Assembly (NCBI GenBank): GCA_964529155.1
Contig: CAZGVV010000033.1
Location: forward strand, 1-23,655
Length of the DNA: 23,655 nt
Source: CAZGVV01 sp964529155
GTDB lineage: Bacteria > Pseudomonadota > Alphaproteobacteria > Rickettsiales > SXRF01
Direction of reading: 5' to 3'
Below, piece by piece: positions 16,208-23,278 of the stretch. The notes below the pieces were generated by a model, which saw nothing but the letters and a program-made list of their open reading frames with translations, was not told where the DNA came from and ran no database searches. The translations under genes and the position numbers were made by a program. Every line of letters starts with the position of its first letter. The stretch's first letter is position 1.

Positions 16208-16273
16208 TTAGTTGTTGCTGGTGTTTGCCATGTACGGTAAATTTTTGCCTGTTACGGCAAAGGGTTACGGGCG

Positions 16274-17359
16274 ATGGCAACAATACAGAAAAGGTTGAAT
16301 TCCAAGGGTGAAGCGAGCTTCCATGTGCGCGTGCGGCTGCGTGGTCATCCCGTACAAACATGCACTTTCCAACGCCTCACCGATGCGCGTGAATGGGGCA
16401 AGCAAACTGAAACCGCCATCCGCGAGGGACGCTACTTCAAAACCGCCGAGGCGAAGAAACACACGGTGGCGGAACTGATCGACCGCTACCTCAAAACCAT
16501 CGAGCAGCGCAACCCCCAACGCTACAACAGCGTGAAGGCGATGCTGTTCTGGTGGCATGACCAGATCGGCAGTTATCTGCTCTCCGATGTGACGCGCGCA
16601 TTGCTGATCGAGAAACGCGAAATCCTCGTGCAAGGCAATGTCATCAACAAGAAGCTGAAACGCTCCAAGCACACGAAACAGCGCACCCCATCCACAGCCA
16701 ATCGTTATATGGTGGCACTCTCGACCGCCTTCACAATGGCAGTGAATGAGTGGGAATGGATTCAGGATCACCCGATGCAGCGCATCGCCAAACTCTCCGA
16801 GCCGCGCGGGCGTGTGCGCTTCCTTGATGACGACGAACGCAAAAACCTTCTTACAGCATGCCAGCAGATCAATAGCGAGCATCTGTATTTCCTCGTTGTG
16901 CTTGCCCTCTCCACGGGTGCGCGGCATGGTGAACTCATTAAACTGCGCTGGAAGGATGTCGATTTTAAGCGCAACGTGATTGTGCTCCACGACACTAAAA
17001 ACAAAGAGCGGCGCGTGCTGCCACTGGCGCACCATGCGTTGGAACTCATCCGCGAACGTCACCATGCGCGCACACAGCTCACTGATCTGGTATTCCCATC
17101 GCCTTACGACCCCAAACGCACATGGCAAAGCCAGGCAGCATGGAAAACTGCCATCGAAAAAGCTGGGCTGGAAGATTTCCGCTTCCATGATCTGCGCCAC
17201 AGCGCGGCATCATACCTTGCTATGAACGGCGCATCACTGTCGGAAATTGCTGAGGTGTTGGGGCATAAAACCCTCGCCATGGTGAAACGTTACGCCCATC
17301 TTTCCGAGGCACACACGACCAAAGTCGTCACCCGCATGAACGAACAGATTTTCGGGTGA
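16274..17359 (+). CDS. Tyrosine integrase (site-specific recombinase)
   Basis: Integrates and, with a helper, excises the element at tRNA-Ser. The 361-residue protein has an N-terminal arm-binding-type region (MATIQKRLNSKGEASF, about 1-60), a core-binding domain (about 63-165) and a catalytic domain. All catalytic residues are visible: Arg217 in STGARHGEL, a lysine at 242/244 in TKNKERRVLPL, His305 and Arg308 in HDLRH, His331 in LGHKT, and the nucleophile Tyr340 in VKRYAHLS. It therefore looks intact. It reads away from the tRNA; the next gene overlaps its stop by 4 nt. Confidence 0.95.
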   Translation: MATIQKRLNSKGEASFHVRVRLRGHPVQTCTFQRLTDAREWGKQTETAIREGRYFKTAEAKKHTVAELIDRYLKTIEQRNPQRYNSVKAMLFWWHDQIGSYLLSDVTRALLIEKREILVQGNVINKKLKRSKHTKQRTPSTANRYMVALSTAFTMAVNEWEWIQDHPMQRIAKLSEPRGRVRFLDDDERKNLLTACQQINSEHLYFLVVLALSTGARHGELIKLRWKDVDFKRNVIVLHDTKNKERRVLPLAHHALELIRERHHARTQLTDLVFPSPYDPKRTWQSQAAWKTAIEKAGLEDFRFHDLRHSAASYLAMNGASLSEIAEVLGHKTLAMVKRYAHLSEAHTTKVVTRMNEQIFG

Positions 17360-17862
17360 GCATTATGACTGAAAAAAATATCACCATCCGTATTCCTGGT
17401 TTATCAGATCACAGCCCCACCAATCGCACGAATCTGCTTAGTGGTGATATGGGAGAGAGGATATTAGAGGGTTTGCGACATCGCATGGAAAACACTGACT
17501 GTGTGTCGCTGATTCAAAACATGGTTGGAGTATATCCTCATTCCTTGAACAGACACTTCGATCCCGCACTGTTTATGCCGCCAAAGCCACGTTATGCTCC
17601 GCAGCTTGTTCAGGCACCACCTCCACAGAAACTCAGAGCGGAACAACTGGCGAAGGATCGTTGCCAGACAATAGCCAAGATGCTCTGGAAACAAAACCCG
17701 AGCCTTACAATTGCCGAGCTCACGCGCCATCCCATGATAAGGGACAAAGAGTTGGGTGGTGGGCAATTTTATGAGCCGCGCACGGTGTATGACTGGATCG
17801 CCGAAATTAAAAATCACCCGCAGAAAAATAAGCGCGGCAGACCACGTAAGTCGCTGAAATAA
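17356..17862 (+). CDS. Small protein with AT-hook-like C-terminus (168 aa), unknown
   Basis: No family recognised. The frame opens with GTG at 17356, overlapping the integrase stop (GTGA); ATG 17365 is an alternative, 3 residues shorter. The middle holds Pro-rich PKPRYAPQLVQAPPPQK (about 76-92), then a helical region with SLTIAELTRHPMI and YEPRTVYDWIAEIK that looks like a helix-turn-helix. The last residues, KNKRGRPRKSLK, carry the RGRP core of an AT hook, which binds the minor groove of AT-rich DNA. Overlap with the integrase suggests coupled expression and a job in the recombination or control of the element; this is inference. Confidence 0.6.
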   Translation: MSIMTEKNITIRIPGLSDHSPTNRTNLLSGDMGERILEGLRHRMENTDCVSLIQNMVGVYPHSLNRHFDPALFMPPKPRYAPQLVQAPPPQKLRAEQLAKDRCQTIAKMLWKQNPSLTIAELTRHPMIRDKELGGGQFYEPRTVYDWIAEIKNHPQKNKRGRPRKSLK

Positions 17863-17934
17863 CAATGCAATAAATTACGCTCCTGTAAATTAGGCTCTGC
17901 AGCGCATATTTCCATTCGCCGTTTCTACATAGGC

Positions 17935-17980
17935 TGCTCCGTATCCAGCAACACCGCTGGGCAACCAACTGAACGGAGCA
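17935..17980 (+). promoter_or_regulatory. Leader hairpin covering the ribosome binding site of the AlpA-like gene
   Basis: Outer arms TGCTCCGT (17935-17942) and ACGGAGCA (17973-17980) are a perfect 8-bp inverted repeat. An inner stem CCAGC/GCTGG (17945-17949, 17956-17960) sits inside. The right outer arm contains the GGAG (17975-17978) before ATG 17985, so folding would hide the ribosome binding site. Confidence 0.45.
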
Positions 17981-17984
17981 TGAT

Positions 17985-18134
17985 ATGGACAATCCCGATA
18001 CCACCATCAAAACCCGCTTGATTCCAGTGACCAAATGGAACGAGCATCACCAATGGCCACCGCTTGGCGGCCTTCGCCATCTGATCTTTCACGAAAAGAG
18101 CAATGGCTTTCGCCCGAGCATACCAAGGCACTGA
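17985..18134 (+). pseudogene. AlpA-like/excisionase-type regulator, 3'-truncated (49 aa)
   Basis: Reads LIPVTKWNEHHQWPPLGGLR and then HLIFHEKSNGF. This is the typical start of small AlpA-like helix-turn-helix proteins beside alphaproteobacterial integrases. Such proteins usually go on with a basic 'RVGRRVLIDE'-like part and a C-terminal helix ending near residue 65-75. Here the family match stops at NGF (residue 42), is followed by RPSIPRH and a stop, so the recognition part is lost. GGAG lies 6 nt before ATG 17985. The stop TGA (18132-18134) overlaps an ATG of the nuclease as TGATG. The best explanation is a deletion fusing this gene to the middle of the nuclease gene. Too short to appear as a normal gene call. 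Confidence 0.65.
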
Positions 18135-19357
18135 TGGAAGCTGGCGTAGAGATTATCTATCAACCCAAGCTGGTTGATGAATCACTTGGTATTGCTGGTG
18201 ATCCCGATTTTCTGATCCGCACACCATCAGGCGAATATCAGGCAGCGGATGCAAAACTCGCGCGCGGCGAGGAAGAAGATGATGAGAAGAAAAACAAGAA
18301 GGAAATTCAAATCCAGCTGGCAATCTACCGCAAGCTGTTGGGTAGCGCGCTGCCTGCGCTCGTGCTTCACAGTAACGGCATAACCAGCGAAATAGGCGAT
18401 GAAGCGAACAAACTAGCGGATAAATTCCTAACCAGCATGCGCCAGATTCTTGATCAACCTACCAAGCCAGCCGCGCGCTATGCACACAGTAAATGCTCAA
18501 TCTGCCCATATGTAGGCATCTGTAAGCCTGAGTTTGAAGCAAAACAGGAGCTGACGCTGATCTATGGCATTGATTCGCGCAATGCGCCGCATCTAGAGGC
18601 GCAGGGCATCACTACCATTCAGCAGTTGGCGGATAGTAACCCAGAAGCCATTTCGGATGTGCCATATCTCAAAGGCGCACGAAACAAGCTAAAAGCAGTG
18701 CTGCAGGCGAAATCCTATTTCACCCACGAGACGCATCGTATCGGGGATATTCAGATTCCTGACGGCACCTGGGTGCATTTTGATCTGGAGGACAACCCGC
18801 TCAACGATTCTGGCGAAGATCATGTGTATCTCTGGGGATTGCTGAAGCCACCCTATAACTGGTCAGGTTTTCAGTATGCCTGGACGGATGGGCATGAGCA
18901 GGATCAGGCGGGATGGCTGGAATTTCTAGGCACCCTTGCTGAGTTGAAGGAACAATATCAAGATTTGGTCATCTGCCATTTCTCTCACCACGAGGTGAGC
19001 AAAATCAAACGATATGCAAAACGATATGCAATGGAAGAACACCCCATCGTTGCATGGCTGCTGGGAGAGAACACACCACTGTTTGACATCAAGAAGCCTA
19101 TTATGGAGGCACTGGTGCTACCTGTGATGGGGTATGGCTTAAAACCCATCTGTAAAAACGAAGGGCTGGTGAATTTCCAGTGGAGCGACGACGAATCTGG
19201 CTCGCAATGGTCGGTTGTACAATACGTCAATTATCTGATTGAGTCCCTCAAAGACCGCCGCGAGCAGATGAAAAAAGACATCCTCACCTATAATTTCGAT
19301 GATGTGATGGCCACACGCAAGCTAGAAGAGTGGCTGCGGAAGATGGCTGCTGCCTAA
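18134..19357 (+). CDS. RecB-like nuclease with RNase H-like domain (TM0106-type), N-terminally truncated
   Basis: From ATG 18134, 407 residues. The PD-(D/E)XK core is visible: GDPDFLIR (Asp23/Asp25), then AADAKLAR (Asp39, Lys41), and QIQLAIY. Three iron-sulfur cysteines in CSICPYVGIC (Cys121, 124, 130) follow. The C-terminal half is a DEDD/RNase H-like domain: HFDLED, LVICHFSHHE, YGLKPICKNEG and YNFDDVMATRKLE. The usual N-terminal ~60-70 residues, including the fourth cluster cysteine, are missing; the open frame back to 18035 is just the AlpA gene in another frame. It may be a decaying gene or be translated by coupling through TGATG. The last 4 nt overlap the convergent alkB-like gene. Confidence 0.75.
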   Translation: MEAGVEIIYQPKLVDESLGIAGDPDFLIRTPSGEYQAADAKLARGEEEDDEKKNKKEIQIQLAIYRKLLGSALPALVLHSNGITSEIGDEANKLADKFLTSMRQILDQPTKPAARYAHSKCSICPYVGICKPEFEAKQELTLIYGIDSRNAPHLEAQGITTIQQLADSNPEAISDVPYLKGARNKLKAVLQAKSYFTHETHRIGDIQIPDGTWVHFDLEDNPLNDSGEDHVYLWGLLKPPYNWSGFQYAWTDGHEQDQAGWLEFLGTLAELKEQYQDLVICHFSHHEVSKIKRYAKRYAMEEHPIVAWLLGENTPLFDIKKPIMEALVLPVMGYGLKPICKNEGLVNFQWSDDESGSQWSVVQYVNYLIESLKDRREQMKKDILTYNFDDVMATRKLEEWLRKMAAA

Positions 19358-19956
19358 ACAGTAATCACCTTCCGAAACGTCAGCGAAACGCGGCGGGTGC
19401 GTTGGATAATATGACCGTTGTAGCGGTCGGTTTTACGCTGGGCGATGGCGTGCTGCCAGACGTAACGCACATCACCTGTGAGCACGAGAAGGCTGCGCGG
19501 CTCCAGTAATAGCGATGATTTTTCACCTGTCTTACTATGGGTAAAATCCATCACGCAGGGCGAACCCAAGCTCAGGCTGACAATGGTATCAGCGAAACAG
19601 GGCACGCAGTCGATATGTGCGGAAATTCCCTGTCCAGGCAGGTATTCGTTGATGATGACCTGATCAGGCATTTCGGGAAAGTATCCCGCTTGCTGTAAGC
19701 GCACTGCGTAGGATTGAAGCCAATCAGGTAATGCGCCTATACGCAGATCACTCGTAACGCTTCTCGCCTTATAATCGTACTGCCAGCCATAATGCTGCAC
19801 ACGCCGCTTCAGTTCTGTTATCCACGGCTGGGTATCGAGGGTTCGGATGAGTGCATCTTCAGTGGCTGCATCAATGTAATCGGCGATATAAGTCAGCCCA
19901 GAAATTATCGGCTGGGGCGTTTCAAAAAGCGATGATTGCAATGGCAGTTGGTGCAT
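19354..19956 (-). CDS. AlkB-like 2-oxoglutarate/Fe(II) dioxygenase (200 aa)
   Basis: AlkB-family enzymes remove alkyl groups from nucleobases by oxidation. Iron ligands are visible: His114 and Asp116 in ISAHIDCVPCF and His169 in WQHAI. The 2-oxoglutarate-binding arginines are Arg189 and Arg195 in RRVSLTFR. NEYLPGQGIS before the HxD is also family-typical. Length fits AlkB/ABH proteins. It lies 12 nt after abiEii on the same strand, with an AGGGTGAT before its ATG, so it is probably the third gene of the abiE operon. Substrate (repair of alkylated DNA or RNA, or a modified base) cannot be read from sequence. Confidence 0.9.
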   Translation of the reverse strand: MHQLPLQSSLFETPQPIISGLTYIADYIDAATEDALIRTLDTQPWITELKRRVQHYGWQYDYKARSVTSDLRIGALPDWLQSYAVRLQQAGYFPEMPDQVIINEYLPGQGISAHIDCVPCFADTIVSLSLGSPCVMDFTHSKTGEKSSLLLEPRSLLVLTGDVRYVWQHAIAQRKTDRYNGHIIQRTRRVSLTFRKVITV

Positions 19957-19968
19957 AATGTTATCACC

Positions 19969-20871
19969 CTAATTTTCCAGCACATCTTTCAACGCTTCGT
20001 ATTGTTCGCGGTGCTTATCTGGGTTACTGGTTTTTAATTTCTGCAGGTTTTGCAGCTTCCATTGCACGGCAGGGAACCGCTCATAGTTATATATTGACCA
20101 GTCAGGGGTTACATTATGCACGCTGAGCAGAAATTCTTTGTCTTTTGATGTTATCGCCGCATGCATAGCCTCCACCAGCGCAGCGCGCGCCTGCTCAAAA
20201 TTCTCGTAGGTAAAATCCTCGGCAGTCATGCCTGCGAACTGATTGGTAAGCGCGGCACGCTGATCCTGAAAGTTAGGAGCGATCATTTCGTGAAGTGGGC
20301 GATCACTTGCCAGCAGGCATAGCATGAATCCTGCTTTCACCTGTTCGGAAAACCCCTCATTTTCGAGAAGATATTTCACATCAAATAAGTCGCGTGGGTG
20401 CTGCCGATCCAATGCCGCGCAGATTTTTCCGCCATACAGCTGACCAATTGGCACAACGGGTACTGCCACAAACGCATCAAACTCTGACTGTGCTTTATCG
20501 CATAGTGGCATCTTAACTGGCTCGGCGATTGTGCCGCGTCCTACCAGATTCACTTCCAGTTTTATTTCCACGCCGTTGGCAGAAACAATCAGTTTGCCGA
20601 TGTCTTTTTTGTGCTGCACACGAGCACCTGCCACTACGCTTTCGATCCGTTTTTTGGTGCGCTCTAAGGCTTCATCAATATGCTGTAAGGATGATGCGCG
20701 GTCTTCCACTGGCACATAGGTGAGGTCAATATCCACCGACAGGCGCGGCATATCGCGCACAAACAGGTTGATGGCAGTGCCGCCATGAAGCGCAAAGCAT
20801 GCCTCTTTTGCCACTTCTGGCAATACGCTGAGAAGCAATCTTACTTGTTTTTGATATGTTTTATTTGTCAT
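19969..20871 (-). CDS. abiEii: AbiEii-type nucleotidyltransferase toxin
   Basis: Toxin half of a type IV AbiE toxin-antitoxin system. Family members are DNA polymerase beta-like nucleotidyltransferases that halt growth on phage infection. At 300 residues, the signature is LHGGTAINLFVRD (28-40) with SVDIDL, Asp47 and Asp49, followed by KLEVNLV and the late motif YGGKICAALDRQHPRDLFDV. The start overlaps abiEi by 11 nt. The third acidic position is Glu in KLEV rather than the more common Asp. Everything else looks intact. Confidence 0.92.
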   Translation of the reverse strand: MTNKTYQKQVRLLLSVLPEVAKEACFALHGGTAINLFVRDMPRLSVDIDLTYVPVEDRASSLQHIDEALERTKKRIESVVAGARVQHKKDIGKLIVSANGVEIKLEVNLVGRGTIAEPVKMPLCDKAQSEFDAFVAVPVVPIGQLYGGKICAALDRQHPRDLFDVKYLLENEGFSEQVKAGFMLCLLASDRPLHEMIAPNFQDQRAALTNQFAGMTAEDFTYENFEQARAALVEAMHAAITSKDKEFLLSVHNVTPDWSIYNYERFPAVQWKLQNLQKLKTSNPDKHREQYEALKDVLEN

Positions 20872-21634
20872 GCTCTGCCAGTTCTTTCGGGACGGTTATC
20901 TGGTATTTAGCAACATACACGCCATTTTTTACCAGGCTACGCTTACCGCTGCCTAAATCTATTTTTTGTAAATCCAGATACTGCAACCACTCATGGCCAG
21001 CTTTATCCGCAAGATACAGAAAAAGCCGCTTCACCTTGACGGATGTGCATTGCTCAAGAAGTTCCTGAACCATTTTGGGGCGCAGATTATTCAGCCCCTC
21101 CATTAGCTCAAAGCACTCGAGTAACTCCTGTTTCTCAGGGGTGAGATACAGGCACTCCAGCATCGCACGCGCGGGCGATGAAACCTTTATGGAGAAATTC
21201 TTCACCTCAAAATCTTCAAGTCCAAGATCATTGGGGAGAAAAGATGTCGGATGATACTCTACGCTAACACCCCAATCATGTCCCTTAAGCCATGATGGCA
21301 GCGTTTCTTTATCGCCACCAAACAACAGTGCTTTTGAAGAGGACATCTCTAAATAATGCGCTTTTCCAAGCAGTGACAATGCAGTGCGCCCGCCTGGATG
21401 CACAGTGAGGCCAGCATGTTTCTGCAATCCGTACAGTGCGCCGTATATGTCGGGTGAATCACCAGCACGCACCATTGCACCATTGCCTATCGATTCCAGC
21501 CAGTTGCTTTTGCGATATCTCTTCTGCAGATCAGGGCTATAACCCTGCCGCGCAAGCCATGCGGAAAGAAGCACAGCCCCCTGGGGGGTGGCGTTCAAAA
21601 GCTGGTTTATTTTTGTCTGTATTAAGGTACTCAT
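20861..21634 (-). CDS. abiEi: AbiEi-type antitoxin and repressor
   Basis: Antitoxin half of the AbiE pair; family members bind inverted repeats in their own promoter with an N-terminal winged helix. From ATG 21634 it has 257 residues: helix-turn-helix region about 5-55 (TPQGAVLLSAWLARQGY), then the antitoxin domain with HPGGRTALSLLGKAHYL and SSPARAMLECLYL. The frame could open 10 codons earlier (21664), but the promoter boxes lie over that segment, so those codons would not be transcribed. The start codon sits inside a palindromic operator and the mRNA is probably leaderless. The end overlaps abiEii by 11 nt. Confidence 0.9.
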   Translation of the reverse strand: MSTLIQTKINQLLNATPQGAVLLSAWLARQGYSPDLQKRYRKSNWLESIGNGAMVRAGDSPDIYGALYGLQKHAGLTVHPGGRTALSLLGKAHYLEMSSSKALLFGGDKETLPSWLKGHDWGVSVEYHPTSFLPNDLGLEDFEVKNFSIKVSSPARAMLECLYLTPEKQELLECFELMEGLNNLRPKMVQELLEQCTSVKVKRLFLYLADKAGHEWLQYLDLQKIDLGSGKRSLVKNGVYVAKYQITVPKELAEHDK

Positions 21635-21640
21635 AGTACC
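21626..21640. promoter_or_regulatory. AbiEi operator 1, containing the start codon
   Basis: GGTACT-CAT-AGTACC on the plus strand: perfect 6-bp arms around 3 nt, and the CAT is the complement of the abiEi start codon. The same arms recur at 21698-21712. Confidence 0.65.
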
Positions 21641-21669
21641 AATATAGAGGAAAATATAAACCAAGTCAA
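21641..21669 (-). promoter_or_regulatory. Near-consensus promoter of abiEi-abiEii-alkB
   Basis: Minus strand TTGACT (21669-21664), 17 bp, TATATT (21646-21641). The A of the abiEi ATG (21634) comes after 6 nt, exactly where transcription should begin, so the message is predicted to be leaderless. Confidence 0.75.
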
Positions 21670-21686
21670 GGATAAGGTTTATATTT
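21652..21686. repeat. 11-bp inverted repeat across the abiEi -35 region
   Basis: Arms AAATATAAACC (21652-21662) and GGTTTATATTT (21676-21686), a perfect match with 13 nt between. The -35 box (21664-21669) lies in the middle. Could be a second kind of operator. Confidence 0.45.
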
Positions 21687-21697
21687 ATCGTTAAGAA

Positions 21698-21712
21698 GGT
21701 ACTAGTAGTACC
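21698..21712. promoter_or_regulatory. AbiEi operator 2
   Basis: GGTACT-AGT-AGTACC, same arms and spacing as operator 1, centred 72 bp from it and about 29 bp upstream of the -35 box. Paired operators fit cooperative autorepression as known for AbiEi proteins. Confidence 0.6.
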
Positions 21713-21754
21713 TTGGTTTCATTAAAAATAAACCGCGATAGAAACCGTAAGGAT

Positions 21755-21771
21755 GGGGACAATCCGTCCCC
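21755..21771. repeat. GC-rich hairpin between abiEi and the HTH gene
   Basis: GGGGAC (21755-21760), AATCC, GTCCCC (21766-21771). No T run follows on either strand, so a terminator is not clear. It could slow or end transcripts coming from the minus-strand gene at 21839. Confidence 0.3.
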
Positions 21772-21820
21772 GCCCTTTATATTGGCTTATGTCTATTATC
21801 TTGCTCATTAAGCCGCTTAG

Positions 21821-21838
21821 TGTCCATAGTAATGGACA
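21821..21838 (-). terminator. Hairpin right after the HTH gene stop
   Basis: TGTCCAT (21821-21827), AGTA, ATGGACA (21832-21838): a perfect 7-bp stem directly after the stop codon at 21839. There is no U tract, so it may be a transcript-end stabiliser rather than a true terminator. Confidence 0.3.
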
Positions 21839-23017
21839 TTAGGCATCATCCAACACCTCAATCCTGAACTCAATGGTCGGGTCTAGGTGGTTGGCATATT
21901 GCTCTGCCCATACGAACCACTCCATTTGATCAGGCGTTAAGTCCCCATTGCCGCGCATGGCTGTGAGATAGGTGCGTATTCGGCGGCTGGTTTCCCAACC
22001 CTCCAATTCTGTTTTAAGACGCTTTGCCTTGGCTTTTTCTACGCGCAGCTTTTCCTCATGGATACGTTGCCGCTCGGCAGCATCGCGTCTTTCCTGTTCT
22101 TCGCGCTCACGCTTCAAACGGTAATCGCGCTCATAATCGATGATTTTTTGCAAACTGATGAAGAAGTTGTTCAGGCAACTTTCCACCCGTTGTAATTTAC
22201 CATCCGTCCAGCTGCGCTGTACGCTGGAGGGGTAGTAATGATCCAATCGCAAACACAACGTTCCTTGCGGGTGGTAATCCGAGCGGGGAATGGATGCATA
22301 ATGATCCAGCCGTTCCGTAATCCTCTCCATGTACGGGATGCGCTCCATCCGCAAACGCTCTTTCTTTTCTGCATTGGTTTCTACATGGGGAACCGACTGC
22401 ACTATTTCTTCAATATAGAAAAACACACGATCCTTGCCAGAGGCAACGAAGGTGGCATTCTTTCCCTCTTTGATATCAACCGCCACGTTATATCCACGCT
22501 CTTCGGCTGCTCTGACGATAGCATCCATAATTGGTATGGCGCGCGCTAACGTCCCCTTACTGACGCGCACATCAAGACAAGTGGGGACAAGTGCCAATCG
22601 ACCATTATGAGCCTTGGCATCCAATAGCTGCCTGCGCGTTTCAGCTACCAATGGATGGAGCTTCTTCGGTTTTTCTACAATTTCTATGCGGTTTTCAGCC
22701 TGTTTTTCAAATTCAACGATTTTGATAATTTCAGGATTGCGATCCATTTCAGCCTGCTTCTGCATGGCTCGGTTTAACAACACATGAGATTTACCTATCG
22801 TTGAGAGCGGTTTCAGCGGCGACATCTGCATGCGCGCACCGCTCTCGGCTTTTGCCCAGAACCCACGACCTGGGCGCGGAATTTCCATCTTCTTGCAGAT
22901 TTTTGCCAGACCAACATCGGAAATATTATATTTCTTTGCGAGCTGCGCCACTGGCGTTGACCACACTTCTTTGTACAGATCTTCGCGCTTGATGATAATG
23001 TCCTGATATGTTGCCAT
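21839..23017 (-). CDS. HTH/coiled-coil protein of unknown function (392 aa)
   Basis: No named family recognised. N-terminal region about 1-60 looks DNA-binding: IIIKREDLYKEVWSTPVAQL, then KYNISDVGLAKICKKMEIP, a helix-turn-helix pattern, then RPGRGFWAKAE. Similar openings occur in uncharacterised proteins of other Proteobacteria. The middle (about 130-270) is alpha/beta. A long charged coiled coil follows at about 300-350 (DYRLKREREEQERRDAAE) and a short C-terminal domain. ATG 23017 is chosen because AGGAGGG lies just before it; the in-frame ATG at 23041 has no ribosome binding site. It faces right in the element, upstream of abiE, and could be a regulator or a defence sensor; neither is shown. 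Confidence 0.65.
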   Translation of the reverse strand: MATYQDIIIKREDLYKEVWSTPVAQLAKKYNISDVGLAKICKKMEIPRPGRGFWAKAESGARMQMSPLKPLSTIGKSHVLLNRAMQKQAEMDRNPEIIKIVEFEKQAENRIEIVEKPKKLHPLVAETRRQLLDAKAHNGRLALVPTCLDVRVSKGTLARAIPIMDAIVRAAEERGYNVAVDIKEGKNATFVASGKDRVFFYIEEIVQSVPHVETNAEKKERLRMERIPYMERITERLDHYASIPRSDYHPQGTLCLRLDHYYPSSVQRSWTDGKLQRVESCLNNFFISLQKIIDYERDYRLKREREEQERRDAAERQRIHEEKLRVEKAKAKRLKTELEGWETSRRIRTYLTAMRGNGDLTPDQMEWFVWAEQYANHLDPTIEFRIEVLDDA

Positions 23018-23278
23018 GCGCCCTCCTTTTTTATCTTCCAATGAAGCAATAAAGTTGGGTATTCATCAAGAAAATCATGCGCGCAGGGGAAACAAACCTT
23101 GGTTAATTTATGGCACTATTCGCGATTTGACTTCGCTCATTTGCTCCACTGGTGGTCCACTTCGCCACAAATCAGCGCAACACCGTAAAAACGATGGCAA
23201 AAAGATGCACCTTGCAACCATTTGATATATTGTGTTATGATGTGTTGTAAGCTATTGTAACTTATTGCTAAATTGCGC
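23018..23278. other. Right arm of the element, no gene seen
   Basis: This stretch holds the 18-bp block at 23145-23162 that repeats 15169-15186, CGCCACAAATCAG at 23163-23175 and AAACGATGGCAAAA at about 23189-23202. Next comes a TG/TA-rich region (23221-23275) with repeated TGTTATGATGTGTTGTAA-like words. It fits the arm of an attachment site with integrase and host-factor binding. Open frames here run antisense through tRNA-derived sequence and are not genes. Confidence 0.5.

Noticed and set aside
16265..17200. Minus-strand frame of 311 codons
   Set aside because: Antisense to the integrase, whose catalytic residues are all present; His/Phe-rich shadow composition.
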